A stretch of DNA of 64,000 bases from Alsobacter soli. GTDB taxonomy: Bacteria; Pseudomonadota; Alphaproteobacteria; Rhizobiales; Beijerinckiaceae. The stretch spans positions 1 through 64,000 of the forward strand of contig NZ_PVZS01000020.1 of assembly GCF_003004785.1 (NCBI RefSeq), read 5' to 3'. A program made the translations under genes and the position numbers. Position 1 is the first letter of the stretch; each line of letters opens with the position of its first letter. Of the stretch, positions 25,698 through 37,329 are shown piece by piece. A model generated the notes under the pieces. It made no database searches, was not told where the DNA came from, and worked only from the letters and a program-made list of their open reading frames with translations.

Positions 25698-26965
25698 GCC
25701 GAGCAAGCTTCCTGATCACGACCGTGGCGATCGCCGCCGCCGGCTACGGCGCGTGGCGCTACTACGGCCAGCCGGACCTGCTCGCCATGGCGCGCGGGGA
25801 GAGGCCACAGCAGACGCAGGCGGCTCAGGGCGGCGCCAAGCCCGCAGCGCCCCAGGGCGGCCCGGGCGTCGCCGTGGTGACGGCCGCAGCCGAGCAGCTC
25901 GACTTCCCGATCCGACGCCGCTCCATCGGCAACATCGAGCCGAACGCGACCGTGGTGGTGAAGTCGCGCGTGGACAGCCAACTCGTGCAGCAGCACGTCA
26001 AGGACGGCCAGTTCGTGAAGGCGGGCGACCCGCTGTTCTCGCTGGATGACAAGGAGCTGCGCGCCGCCGTCGCCCGGGACGAGGCCAACATCGCCAAGGA
26101 CCAGGCCAACCTGAACCGCGCCCAGGCCGACCTGCAGCGCAAGCAGGAGCTGATGGCCGCGCGGTCGGGCGCCCAGCAGCAGGTGGACCAGGCCGTCGCC
26201 GACGCCAAGGCAGCGGAAGCGCAGCTCGCGGCCGACCAGGCCGCGCTGCAGACGGACAAGCTGCGGCTGTCCTACACGCAGATCACCGCGCCCATCGATG
26301 GCCGCCTCGGGGCCATCCAGGTCACGCCCGGCAACCTCGTGCGCGCCTCCGACAACAGCAACAGCAGCAACGCCGGCCTGGTGACGATCACGCAGGTGAA
26401 GCCGGTCAAGGTCACGTTCGCGCTGCCCGAGCGGGAGCTCAGCGCGGTGCGCGACGCCATCGCCAAGGGCGCTCCGCCCACGGTCAGCGTGTTCCCGAGC
26501 GGCGGCAAGGATGCGTTGGCGAGCGGGCCGGTCACCTTCGTCGACAGCGGCGTGGACGTGGCCTCCGGCACCTTCACGGTGAAGGCGACCTTCCCGAACG
26601 AGGACCTCAAGCTGTGGCCGGGCCAGTACGTGGACGTCCAGGTCGAGCTGGGCAAGCGCCCGGGCTCCGTGGTCGTGCCCACGGTCGCGCTCCAGGCCGG
26701 CCAGAACGACCCCTACCTGTTCGTGGTGAGGCCGGACAACACGGTCGAGCTGCGCACGGTCAAGGTCGCGATGACCGATGGCGAGCGCACCGCCATCGCG
26801 AGCGGGCTGAAGGCCGGCGAGCGGGTCGTCGTGGACGGCCAGCTCCGGCTGGCGAACGGCGCCAAGGTCCGGGACACGTCCGCCGCCCAGGCCCGAAGCG
26901 TCCCTAAGGAGCCGGCCGAGGCGCGCGAGGAAGCGCCCGAGGCCGGCGGATCCAAGCGTTCCTGA
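25694..26965 (+). CDS. RND efflux periplasmic adaptor subunit
   Basis: 423 residues. N-terminal membrane anchor/signal, biotinyl-lipoyl-like halves (V-V-V-K-S-R-V-D … I-T-A-P-I-D-G-R-L-G), a long helical hairpin with heptads between them, and a beta-barrel domain. Links the inner-membrane RND pump to an outer-membrane channel, which is not encoded here. C-terminal tail is Glu/Ala/Pro-rich. Confidence 0.92.
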   Translation: MSRASFLITTVAIAAAGYGAWRYYGQPDLLAMARGERPQQTQAAQGGAKPAAPQGGPGVAVVTAAAEQLDFPIRRRSIGNIEPNATVVVKSRVDSQLVQQHVKDGQFVKAGDPLFSLDDKELRAAVARDEANIAKDQANLNRAQADLQRKQELMAARSGAQQQVDQAVADAKAAEAQLAADQAALQTDKLRLSYTQITAPIDGRLGAIQVTPGNLVRASDNSNSSNAGLVTITQVKPVKVTFALPERELSAVRDAIAKGAPPTVSVFPSGGKDALASGPVTFVDSGVDVASGTFTVKATFPNEDLKLWPGQYVDVQVELGKRPGSVVVPTVALQAGQNDPYLFVVRPDNTVELRTVKVAMTDGERTAIASGLKAGERVVVDGQLRLANGAKVRDTSAAQARSVPKEPAEAREEAPEAGGSKRS

Positions 26966-27006
26966 CCCAAGCCGCCCCCGACAGCCCCCATCGAGGGAAA
27001 CAGGCC

Positions 27007-30000
27007 GTGAATATTTCGGAATTCTGCATCAAGCATCCGGTCGCCACGACCCTCATGTCGGTCGCCATGGTGGCCGGCGGCTTGTTCGCCTACACGTTCC
27101 TGCCCGTGGCCGCGCTGCCGCGCACCGAATTCCCGGTGATCAACGTGTCGGCCTCGCTGCCGGGCGCCTCGCCCGACACGATGGCGACCTCCGTCGCGAC
27201 CCCCCTGATCAAGCAGTTCACCACCATCGCGGGCATCGACACGATCACGTCGTCGAGCGCCCAGAGCCAGACCCAGATCGCCATCCAGTTCAACCTGGAC
27301 CGCAACATCGACGCGGCCGCCGCCGACGTGCAGGCCGCCATCGCGCGCACCCAGCGGCAGTTGCCGGCCGAGATGACGGACCCGCCGAGCTACCGCAAGG
27401 TGAACCCGGCGGACGCGCCCATCCTGCTCATGTCCATCCGCTCGGATACGACGCCGCTCTCCAAGCTCGACGCCTTCGCCCAGCAGGTGATCTCGCCGGC
27501 GCTCTCGACGATCGAGGGCGTCGCGCAGGTCATGATCTACGGTAGCCAGAAATACGCCGTCCGGGTCCAGCTGGACCCGAACGCGCTGGCGTCGCGCGGC
27601 ATCGGCGTGAACGAGGTCCAGCAGGCGATCACGGCGGCGAACGCCAACACTCCCGTGGGCGCGCTGCAGAACCCGGACCAGCGGCTCACCATCCAGGCCG
27701 AGACGCAGCTCGCCAACGCAGCCCAGTTCAGCAACATCATCATCGCGGTGCGCAACGGCAGGCCCGTGCGCCTGGGCGACGTCGCCAAGGTCATCGACTC
27801 GGTCGAGAACTACCAGCAGGCGAGCTGGTACGATGGGACGCGCTCCATCGTGCTCGCGGTGCAGCGCCAGCCGGACGCCAACACGGTCGAGGTAGTGGAT
27901 CGGGTGAAGGCGCTGATGCCGACGTTCGAGGCGCAGCTGCCGCCCAACACCACGATCCACACGCTGAACGACCGCTCGATCTCGATCCGCCACGCTGTTG
28001 AAGACGTGAAGTTCACCCTGGGGCTCACGATCGCCCTGGTGATTATGGTGATCTTCGTCTTCCTCCGCAGGGTCTCGGCGACGATCATCCCGAGCCTGGC
28101 GGTGCCGATCTCGATCGTGGCGACGCTCGGCGCCATGTATCTGTTCGGCTTCTCCATCGACAACATTTCCCTTCTCGGCCTGACGCTGTCGGTGGGCCTC
28201 GTCGTCGACGACGCCATCGTGATGCTGGAGAACATCTTCCGGCACATGGAGGAGGAGGGGAAAGGCCCTATGGAAGCCTCCCTCGACGGCAGCCGCGAGA
28301 TCGGCCTCACCATCATCTCCATCACGCTCTCGCTGGTCGCCGTGTTCCTGCCCGTGCTGCTGATGGGCGGCGTAATCGGCCGCATCTTCAACGAGTTCGC
28401 GGTCGTGGTGACCGCCTCCATCGCCGCCTCGGCCTTCGTTTCGCTGACGCTGACGCCCATGCTGTGCTCGCGCATCCTGAGCCAGCCGGACCATGGGCAC
28501 GACAACCGCAAGGGCATCGGCGGCTGGCTGGAGAAGGGCTTCGACAAGTTCCTGGCCGGCTACGACTGGGGCCTTCGCTTCAGCCTGCGCCACCAGTTCT
28601 TCATGCTGCTCGTCTTCTTCGGCACCTTGGGCGGCACCGTGTGGCTGTTCATGTCCATTCCCAAGGGCTTCTTCCCGCAGGAGGACATCGGCCAGCTGAT
28701 GGTGACCACCGAGGCCCGGCAGGACATCTCCTTCGACTCGATGGTGACCCTGCAGAAGGAGGTGATGAAGGTCTTCCAGAAGTCGCCCTATGTGGCGCAT
28801 GTGGCCTCGACCGCGGGCGTGGCGACCTCCGGCGGCGGGCCGAACAGCGGCATGAATTCCGGCCGGCTGTTCGTGGAGCTGAAGCCCCAGGAGTATCGAC
28901 CGCCCTTGTCCGTGGTGCTGCCGGCGCTGCGCAAGCAGCTCGCCCAGGTCGCGGGCATCAACACCTACATGGTGCCGGTGCAGAACCTGAATATCGGCGG
29001 GCGCATCTCGAAGAGCCAGTACCAGTACGTGATGCAGGCCATCGACCAGAACGAACTCTATTCCTGGTCGCAGAAGATGGCCGACGCCATGCAGAAGGAT
29101 CCGGCCTTCGCGGACGTCTCCACGGACCTGCAGAACAACGCCCTGCAGGCCACCCTCAAGGTGGACCGTGACAAGGCCAACTCCCTGGGCATCTCGGCCG
29201 ACCAGCTGCGCTCGACCCTGTATTCGGGCTTCGGCGCCCGGCAGGTCTCGACGATCTACACCGCGGGCGACAGTTACAGCGTCCTCATCGAGTTCGACCC
29301 GTCCATCGCCTGGACGTCGGACCGGCTGGACGTGATCCGCATCCGCGCGGCCAACGGCACGCTGGTGCCGCTGAGCTCCTTCGCCCGCGTCGAGCGCACG
29401 GCGGGGCCGCTGACGGTGAACCAGCTCGGCCAGCTCACGGCCGTGACCCTGTCCTTCAACCTCCCGAACGGAGTGTCGCTCGGCGACGCCATCAACCGCA
29501 TCGACCAGCTGAAGGCGCAGATGCAGATGCCGGTCACGATCGCGACGAGCTTCGCCGGCACGGCCAAGACGTTCCAGCAGTCGCTCGCCAACCAGGGCAT
29601 CCTGCTCACGGCCGCGATCGTGACGATCTACATCGTGCTGGGCATCCTCTACGAAAGCTTCGTCCACCCGCTGACCATCTTGACGGGCCTGCCCTCGGCG
29701 GCGCTCGGCGCGCTGGCCACGCTGAAGCTCTTCGGAATGGACCTCAGCGTCATCGCGATGATCGGCCTGCTGATGCTGATCGGCATCGTGAAGAAGAACG
29801 CCATCATGATGATCGACGTCGCGCTGGTGATGCAGCGCGATGGCAAGGCGCCAAAAGAGGCAATTTACGAGGCCTGCCTTGTCCGTTTCAGGCCCATCAT
29901 GATGACAACATTCGCCGCCATCATGGGCACGCTGCCGATCGCGCTGGGCGCGGGCGCCGGCGCGGAGCTGCGCCAGCCCCTCGGCGTGGCGGTGGTCGGC

Positions 30001-30174
30001 GGCCTGGTGGTCTCGCAGGCGCTGACGCTGTTCATCACGCCGGTCCTGTACCTCTACATGGACCGGCTCTCGAACGCCCTGCTCGGCCTGGGCGCGTGGT
30101 TCCGGAAGCCTCGGCAGGCCCGGGAGCATCGCCCAGAGGCGCAGGGCTCGGAAAGGCCGATGCCGGCGGAGTAA
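27007..30174 (+). CDS. RND efflux transporter (AcrB/MdtB-type inner-membrane pump)
   Basis: 1055 residues, standard RND length. N-terminal F-C-I-K-H-P-V-A-T-T-L, twelve membrane segments, proton-relay G-L-V-V-D-D-A-I-V in TM4 with the Asp pair, and two large periplasmic loops. Exports drugs or other lipophilic compounds using proton motive force; the hydrophilic loop composition is closer to MdtB/MexW types, but I would not name the substrate. GTG start with GAGGGA upstream, 41 bases after the adaptor gene. Ends at a strong terminator. Confidence 0.94.
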   Translation: MNISEFCIKHPVATTLMSVAMVAGGLFAYTFLPVAALPRTEFPVINVSASLPGASPDTMATSVATPLIKQFTTIAGIDTITSSSAQSQTQIAIQFNLDRNIDAAAADVQAAIARTQRQLPAEMTDPPSYRKVNPADAPILLMSIRSDTTPLSKLDAFAQQVISPALSTIEGVAQVMIYGSQKYAVRVQLDPNALASRGIGVNEVQQAITAANANTPVGALQNPDQRLTIQAETQLANAAQFSNIIIAVRNGRPVRLGDVAKVIDSVENYQQASWYDGTRSIVLAVQRQPDANTVEVVDRVKALMPTFEAQLPPNTTIHTLNDRSISIRHAVEDVKFTLGLTIALVIMVIFVFLRRVSATIIPSLAVPISIVATLGAMYLFGFSIDNISLLGLTLSVGLVVDDAIVMLENIFRHMEEEGKGPMEASLDGSREIGLTIISITLSLVAVFLPVLLMGGVIGRIFNEFAVVVTASIAASAFVSLTLTPMLCSRILSQPDHGHDNRKGIGGWLEKGFDKFLAGYDWGLRFSLRHQFFMLLVFFGTLGGTVWLFMSIPKGFFPQEDIGQLMVTTEARQDISFDSMVTLQKEVMKVFQKSPYVAHVASTAGVATSGGGPNSGMNSGRLFVELKPQEYRPPLSVVLPALRKQLAQVAGINTYMVPVQNLNIGGRISKSQYQYVMQAIDQNELYSWSQKMADAMQKDPAFADVSTDLQNNALQATLKVDRDKANSLGISADQLRSTLYSGFGARQVSTIYTAGDSYSVLIEFDPSIAWTSDRLDVIRIRAANGTLVPLSSFARVERTAGPLTVNQLGQLTAVTLSFNLPNGVSLGDAINRIDQLKAQMQMPVTIATSFAGTAKTFQQSLANQGILLTAAIVTIYIVLGILYESFVHPLTILTGLPSAALGALATLKLFGMDLSVIAMIGLLMLIGIVKKNAIMMIDVALVMQRDGKAPKEAIYEACLVRFRPIMMTTFAAIMGTLPIALGAGAGAELRQPLGVAVVGGLVVSQALTLFITPVLYLYMDRLSNALLGLGAWFRKPRQAREHRPEAQGSERPMPAE

Positions 30175-30200
30175 GCCCCCCCTCGACGGTCGGCCTTGAG

Positions 30201-30228
30201 CCCCCTCCCGCATGCGGGAGGGGGTTTT
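30201..30228. terminator. Rho-independent terminator between pump and pobA
   Basis: Perfect 24-base palindrome CCCCCTCCCGCA/TGCGGGAGGGGG followed by TTTTCTTT. It ends the efflux operon and lies 10 bases beyond the convergent pobA stop, where it could serve both. Confidence 0.9.
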
Positions 30229-30237
30229 CTTTGCCCG

Positions 30238-32001
<1,764 letters not shown>

Positions 32002-32043
32002 TCACCATGGCGCCACGATGACGCCTGGAGAGGGACCACGATC

Positions 32044-32862
32044 ATGCTCAAGGACATTCTCGTCGAATTGACGAGCGGCCGCGCGGGGGACGCCACGCAG
32101 GCCTTCGCGCTCGCCTTCGGCTCGGCCATGCAGGCCCATGTGACAGGCGTGGCCACCATCGGCGAACTCGACAGCGGCTACCTGCTGGCTGAGGCCGGGG
32201 CCGTCATGCTGCAGCGGTCCCTGGCCGAGGCCACGGCCCGCGCCAACGCGGCCCGGTCGCGCTTCGAGGGGGCGGCGAACACCCGCGGCGTGCGCGCCGA
32301 AACGCTCAACATGCGCATCTCCACCCAGAACGGCGACCGCATGCTGGCCGAGCTGTCCCGGCACTTCGACCTGACGGTCGCGTGCCAGCCTGACACGGAG
32401 CGCTCGGCGGACGAGCCGTCGATCCTGGAGGCGGCGCTGTTCGGCTCGGGCCGTCCGGTTCTCGTAGTTCCCTATATCCAGCGCTCCGCGCCGACGCTCG
32501 ACCATGCCCTCGTGGCCTGGGACGGTAGCCGCGAGGCCACCATGGCCATGGCGGGCGCCATGCCCCTGCTGCGCCGCGCGGCGCGCGTCGAGGTCGTTTC
32601 CGTGAACCGGGAGAAGGAAGTCGACTTCCCCGGCTTCAACGTCACGCGGCACCTGGCGCGCCACGGCGTGAACGCCGAGCTGCGCCGGATCACCACGGAC
32701 CTCGACCTGGGCAACACGCTGCTGTCCCACGCCGACGACGTCCGGGCGGACCTGCTCGTCATGGGCGGCTACGCCCATTCGCGCTTCCGCGAAATGGTGT
32801 TCGGCGGCACCACGAGGACGGTGCTGGAAAGCATGACGCTCCCGGTCCTCATGGCGCACTGA
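32044..32862 (+). CDS. Universal stress protein (tandem UspA domains)
   Basis: 272 residues, two Usp domains. The C-terminal domain has the ATP-binding pattern V-M-G-G-Y-A-H-S-R-F-R-E-M-V-F-G-G (G-x2-G-x9-G-type) and ends T-L-P-V-L-M-A-H; the N-terminal domain is degenerate. Cytosolic stress-survival protein of unknown ligand. Confidence 0.9.
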   Translation: MLKDILVELTSGRAGDATQAFALAFGSAMQAHVTGVATIGELDSGYLLAEAGAVMLQRSLAEATARANAARSRFEGAANTRGVRAETLNMRISTQNGDRMLAELSRHFDLTVACQPDTERSADEPSILEAALFGSGRPVLVVPYIQRSAPTLDHALVAWDGSREATMAMAGAMPLLRRAARVEVVSVNREKEVDFPGFNVTRHLARHGVNAELRRITTDLDLGNTLLSHADDVRADLLVMGGYAHSRFREMVFGGTTRTVLESMTLPVLMAH

Positions 32863-32880
32863 ACGTCAAGCTCCAGCGCC

Positions 32881-32908
32881 GCGCCGGGCATGGTAATCAG
32901 CCCGGCGC
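32881..32908. terminator. Hairpin between convergent genes
   Basis: GCGCCGGGC / GCCCGGCGC, a perfect 9-bp stem with a 10-base loop, between the stress-protein stop and overlapping the TetR stop. There is no T-run, so termination is only probable. Confidence 0.45.
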
Positions 32909-33508
32909 AGCCAGGCCGGCGCACACGAGCCGGACGAGCCCCTCGACCTGACTATCCAGGGCGTCGCGGGGCACGGCGACCAGCTTGTCGTCGAGCCCGA
33001 TGACGTAGACGCCGTGCACCGCGGAGAAGAGCGTGCGGCTCATCATCTCGAGCTCCGCCTGGGAAGCGTTCGGAGCGACGCCGGCGAGCGGACCGAGCAC
33101 GTGCCGGAACAGGCGCAGCTGCTCCTGCGCTGACCACTCCGGCACCTCCGCGTCGGGCGCCAGCCGGTATTCGAACAGCGTGCGCCAGAGGTTCAGGTTG
33201 TCGCGGGCGAAAGCTCCGTAGGCGAGGGCGATCGCGGCCAACCGTTTGGTCGCCTCCTGCGGAGAACCGGCCGGCGTTTCGCCGCCCGCCGCGGAAAGGT
33301 GCGCGTCCAGCCGGGCCAGGGTGCGCGAGCCCACACGGAGCACCAGTTCGTCCATGTCGCGGACCAGCGAATAGAGCGCTCCCAGGGCGCAACCGAGGTC
33401 GCGCGCGAGGTCGCGGGCCCTGAGGCCCGACAGCCCCACCTCGGCGATGCGCCGCTCGGCGGCGTCCACCAGGGCTTCGCGCCGGGCGGCGCGGGGATCC
33501 TGCTCCAT
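32897..33508 (-). CDS. TetR-family transcriptional regulator
   Basis: 203 residues. HTH domain near residues 12-58 (A-L-V-D-A-A-E-R-R-I … A-R-D-L-G-C-A-L-G-A-L-Y-S-L-V) and a TetR C-terminal ligand domain. Divergent from the large acyltransferase/synthetase gene; three TGAAC palindromes lie between them, so it probably represses both itself and that gene, likely sensing an acyl ligand (inference). Confidence 0.88.
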   Translation of the reverse strand: MEQDPRAARREALVDAAERRIAEVGLSGLRARDLARDLGCALGALYSLVRDMDELVLRVGSRTLARLDAHLSAAGGETPAGSPQEATKRLAAIALAYGAFARDNLNLWRTLFEYRLAPDAEVPEWSAQEQLRLFRHVLGPLAGVAPNASQAELEMMSRTLFSAVHGVYVIGLDDKLVAVPRDALDSQVEGLVRLVCAGLAAPG

Positions 33509-33522
33509 ATTTCCGACCTGCT

Positions 33523-33592
33523 ATGAACACTGTTCATTCCGCTTGAACATAGTTCAGATATAACCTATTGTCACGAGCGTGAACAGTGTTCA
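33523..33592. promoter_or_regulatory. Three TGAAC palindromes (candidate TetR operators)
   Basis: ATGAACA-C-TGTTCAT at 33523-33537, TGAAC-ATA-GTTCA at 33544-33556 and TGAACA-G-TGTTCA at 33580-33592. All share the TGAAC…GTTCA core with 3-base centres. The first is 15 bases from the TetR start codon. The clustering in the divergent promoter region is the usual layout of an autoregulated TetR system. Confidence 0.8.
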
Positions 33593-33696
33593 TGCACTCG
33601 CGAAATGGTCGCGCCGTAAGACTGCCGCAACTGCCGTGGCTTAGAATGCGCCTCGGCCGGGCCGCGTCGGCCGCCACGCAGAAGGGAAGGGGACCC

Positions 33697-36600
33697 ATGG
33701 CGACTGGAAGCTTGATGGCCACGCGGCGGTTCGCGCCGCTGTTCTGGGCCCAGTTCTTCTCCGCCTTCAACGACAACTTCCTGAAGAACGCGCTGGTGTT
33801 CATCATCCTCTACAGGCTCTCGGGGCCGGACGCGGAGGCGCTGGTGACCCTGGCGGGCGGGGTGTTCATCCTCCCGTTCTTCCTGCTCTCAGGCCTCGGC
33901 GGCCAGATGGCGGACCGCTTCGACAAGGCGGTCGTGGCGCAGCGGCTGAAGCTCGCGGAGATCGGCGCGGCCGGTCTTGCGGTGCTCGGCTTCACGCTGC
34001 ATTCGGTGCCCGTCCTGTTCGGGGCGCTGTTCCTGTTCGGCGTCATCGCGGCTCTGTTCGGGCCGATCAAGTACGGCATCCTGCCCGACCACCTCTCGCG
34101 GGAGGAGATCCCCGCGGGCAACGCGCTGATCGAGGGCGCGACCTTCATCGCCATCCTGCTCGGCACGGTCGCGGGCGGCGTCAGCGCGCGGGACGGCGGC
34201 GACCCCGCATGGCTCGCCGGGCTGATCATGGCCTTCGCGGGGCTGTGCTGGGCCTCCACGCTGATGATCCCGCTGACCGGGCCTGCCGCGCCGACACTGC
34301 GCGTGGACCCCAACATCTTCCGCTCGACAGGGGCGCTGCTGAAGGACCTCTGGTCCGATGCCCGCCTGTGGCGCACGGGCGTGATGGTCAGCATCTTCTG
34401 GCTCATCGGCGCGGTCGTGATGTCCCTGCTGCCCACCTTGGTGAAGAACGGGCTCGGCGGCGAGGAACTCGTGGTCAGCATCTATCTCGGCCTGTTCGCC
34501 ATCGGCATCGCGGTCGGGTCCGGCATCGGCTCCTTCCTGTCGAGCGGGCGCATCGTGCTGCTGCCGGTGCCGGTCGCCTCGATCCTCATGGGGCTGTTCG
34601 CGCTGGACCTCGGCTGGGCCATCGGCGGCCAGGCGCCGCTGGGGCAGGGGCTCGGCGTGACGGCCTTCTTCGGCCACGCGCTGGCCTGGCGCGTGGGCCT
34701 CGACATGGCCGGCCTGGCGATCGCCGGCGGCGTCTTCATCGTGCCGTCCTTCGCGGCGACCCAGACCTGGGCGCCCGCCGAGAAGCGCGCCCGCATCGTG
34801 GCGGCCGTGAACGTGCTGAACGCCGCCTTCATGGTGGTCGGCGCTGTCGCCTTCGGCTTCCTGCAAAAGCTCGGGCTGAACCTGTCCCAGCTCTTCGTGG
34901 TCGTGGGCGTCATCGCGCTCGTCTCGGCCGCCTGGATCCTGAAGGTCCTGCCGACCAATCCGCTGCGCGACTTCATCTCCATCGTGCTGCGGGCCTTCTA
35001 CCGGCTCGAGGTGAAGGGGATCGAGAACGTCGCCAAGGCTGGCCCGAACGCCATCATCGCGCTCAACCACGTCAGTTTCCTGGACGCGGCGCTGGCGCTC
35101 TCGATGCTGGACGACGACCCGGTCTTCGCGATCGACCACGGCATCGCCCAGCGCTGGTGGGTCAAGCCGTTCCTGAAGCTCACGCGCGCCATGCCGCTCG
35201 ACCCCACGCGGCCGCTCGCGACGCGGTCGCTGATCAACGCCGTGAAGGGCGGCGAGACGCTGATCATTTTCCCCGAAGGCCGGCTGACGGTTACGGGCAG
35301 CCTTATGAAGGTCTATGACGGGGCCGGCCTGATCGCCGACAAGTCGGGCGCCATGGTCGTGCCGGTGAAGATCGACGGGCTGGAGTCGACCATGTTTTCG
35401 CGGCTCACCCGCGATCAGGTTCGGCGGCGCTGGTTCCCGAAGGTCCGCGCCACCATCCTGGAGCCCGTGGCCCTGACCGTGCCCGACGACCTGAAGGGCA
35501 AGGCGCGCCGGCAGGCCGCGGGCGCCGCGCTCTATCAGATCATGTCGGACCTCGTGTTCCGCACCACCGACATCGACCGCACGGTCTTCGACGCCGTGGC
35601 GGACGCCGCCCGCAAGCACGGGAAGGGCAGGGTGGCCGTGGAGGATCCAGTCTCCGGCGCGCTCTCCTACAAGCGCCTGCTCGTGGGCGCGGCCGTGATC
35701 GGGCGAAAGCTCGCGCCTCTGGCCGAACCGGGCGAGGCCATCGGCGTGATGTTGCCGAGCGCCAACGGCGCGGCTGTGACGATCCTGGGCCTCATGTCGG
35801 CCAACCGTGTCCCGGCCATGATCAACTTCACGGCGGGCGCGGGGAACGTGCTGGCGGCGTGCCAGGCCGCCAAGGTGGGGACCATCGTGACTTCCCGAGC
35901 CTTCGTCGATAAGGCGCGGCTGGCGGGCCTGCTCGACGCGCTGCAGGATCGCGTGCGGGTCGTGTTCCTGGAGGACGTGCGGGAGACGGTGACGACGGGG
36001 GACAAGCTGCGGGCGCTGCTCGGCTACGCGAGGGCCATCGTCCCCGCACAGGCCTCGTCGCCGGCCGCCATCCTTTTCACCTCAGGCTCGGAGGGCGCTC
36101 CCAAAGGCGTGGTGCTCTCGCACACCAACATGCTGGCGAACGCCGCCCAGGCCGCCGCCCGCATCGACTTCGGCCGCCAGGACAAGGTCTTCAACGTCCT
36201 GCCGGTGTTCCACTCCTTTGGCCTGACGGTGGGCCTCGTGCTGCCGCTGGTCTCGGGCGTGCCGGTCTACCTGTACCCGTCGCCGCTGCATTACCGGCTC
36301 GTGCCGGAGCTGGTGTACGGCTCGAACGCGACGATCCTGTTCGGCACGGACACCTTCCTGTCGGGCTACGCCCGGGCGGCGCATCCCTATGACCTGCGCT
36401 CGGTCCGTTACGTGCTGGCCGGCGCGGAGCCGGTGAAGGACGCCACGCGCCGGACCTACATGGAGAAGTTCGGCCTGCGGATCCTGGAAGGCTACGGCGT
36501 CACCGAGACCGCGCCGGTGCTCGCCATCAACACGCCCATGTTCAACCGCTTCGGCACGGTCGGCCGGCTCATGCCGGGCATGGAGGCGCGGCTGGAGCCT

Positions 36601-37101
36601 GTTCCGGGGGTGGTCGAGGGCGGTCGCCTGTTCGTCCGGGGTCCCAACCTCATGCTGGGCTACCTCCGCGCCGAGAACCCCGGCGTGCTGGAGCCGCCTG
36701 CGAACGGCTGGCACGACACGGGCGACATCGTCGCCATCGACCGGGACGGGTTCATCGCCATCAAGGGCCGCGCCAAGCGCTTCGCCAAGATCGGCGGCGA
36801 GATGGTGTCCCTGGCGGCGATCGAGGCCATGCTGGCCGAGTTGTGGCCGCATGCGCTTTCGGCCGTGGCCAGCGTGCCGGACGCCCGCAAGGGCGAGAAG
36901 CTGGTCATCGTCACGCAGCAGCCGGACGCAACCCGCGCGGCGTTCCAGATCTTCGCGAAGGGGAAGGGGGCTTCCGAACTCATGATCCCCGGCGAGGTGA
37001 TCGTGGTCCCGCACGTGCCGGTGCTGGGCTCCGGCAAGCTCGACTTCGCGGGCGTGAATCGCCTCGTTGCGGAGAAAATGGCCGCTTCCGCTGCGGCGTG
37101 A
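33697..37101 (+). CDS. MFS–PlsC acyltransferase–acyl-ACP/CoA synthetase fusion (Aas/LplT-like)
   Basis: 1134 residues with three parts. Residues ~1-420: MFS domain like the lysophospholipid flippase LplT (F-W-A-Q-F-F-S-A-F-N-D-N-F). ~430-640: PlsC acyltransferase with N-H-V-S-F-L-D-A near 458 and F-P-E-G-R near 525. ~670-1134: AMP-forming synthetase with T-S-G-S-E-G-A-P-K-G near 795, G-Y-G-V-T-E-T-A and G-D-I-V near the C-terminus. Together they would import lysophospholipid, activate a fatty acid and reacylate the lipid. ATG 33697 follows GGGAAGGGG; an upstream in-frame ATG at 33586 lies within the operator region and is unlikely. Confidence 0.9.
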   Translation: MATGSLMATRRFAPLFWAQFFSAFNDNFLKNALVFIILYRLSGPDAEALVTLAGGVFILPFFLLSGLGGQMADRFDKAVVAQRLKLAEIGAAGLAVLGFTLHSVPVLFGALFLFGVIAALFGPIKYGILPDHLSREEIPAGNALIEGATFIAILLGTVAGGVSARDGGDPAWLAGLIMAFAGLCWASTLMIPLTGPAAPTLRVDPNIFRSTGALLKDLWSDARLWRTGVMVSIFWLIGAVVMSLLPTLVKNGLGGEELVVSIYLGLFAIGIAVGSGIGSFLSSGRIVLLPVPVASILMGLFALDLGWAIGGQAPLGQGLGVTAFFGHALAWRVGLDMAGLAIAGGVFIVPSFAATQTWAPAEKRARIVAAVNVLNAAFMVVGAVAFGFLQKLGLNLSQLFVVVGVIALVSAAWILKVLPTNPLRDFISIVLRAFYRLEVKGIENVAKAGPNAIIALNHVSFLDAALALSMLDDDPVFAIDHGIAQRWWVKPFLKLTRAMPLDPTRPLATRSLINAVKGGETLIIFPEGRLTVTGSLMKVYDGAGLIADKSGAMVVPVKIDGLESTMFSRLTRDQVRRRWFPKVRATILEPVALTVPDDLKGKARRQAAGAALYQIMSDLVFRTTDIDRTVFDAVADAARKHGKGRVAVEDPVSGALSYKRLLVGAAVIGRKLAPLAEPGEAIGVMLPSANGAAVTILGLMSANRVPAMINFTAGAGNVLAACQAAKVGTIVTSRAFVDKARLAGLLDALQDRVRVVFLEDVRETVTTGDKLRALLGYARAIVPAQASSPAAILFTSGSEGAPKGVVLSHTNMLANAAQAAARIDFGRQDKVFNVLPVFHSFGLTVGLVLPLVSGVPVYLYPSPLHYRLVPELVYGSNATILFGTDTFLSGYARAAHPYDLRSVRYVLAGAEPVKDATRRTYMEKFGLRILEGYGVTETAPVLAINTPMFNRFGTVGRLMPGMEARLEPVPGVVEGGRLFVRGPNLMLGYLRAENPGVLEPPANGWHDTGDIVAIDRDGFIAIKGRAKRFAKIGGEMVSLAAIEAMLAELWPHALSAVASVPDARKGEKLVIVTQQPDATRAAFQIFAKGKGASELMIPGEVIVVPHVPVLGSGKLDFAGVNRLVAEKMAASAAA

Positions 37102-37329
37102 TGCGCATCTGGCGAGCGCGCGATGCGCGCTTGCGCACGTTCCCCGCGGCGCCTGTCTTTATGGTATAGTTGCGCTTCCGGCGACTCAGGCCGCCGGGGC
37201 GTAAGCCGCGAGCGCCGTCCTGCGACGACGGCCGCATCCCCGCCCCGCAAGGGCGGCGCTCACGACCTCTTCCTTCCACAGCGCAAGGGCAGCGACGGGA
37301 CCGCCGATCGCCGCCCATGGAGGAACGTC

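Noticed and set aside
26713-30213. Open frame of 1166 codons on the minus strand
   Set aside because: It lies antisense to the whole RND pump gene, is rich in His/Arg/Gln as expected from reversed high-GC codons, and has no domain.
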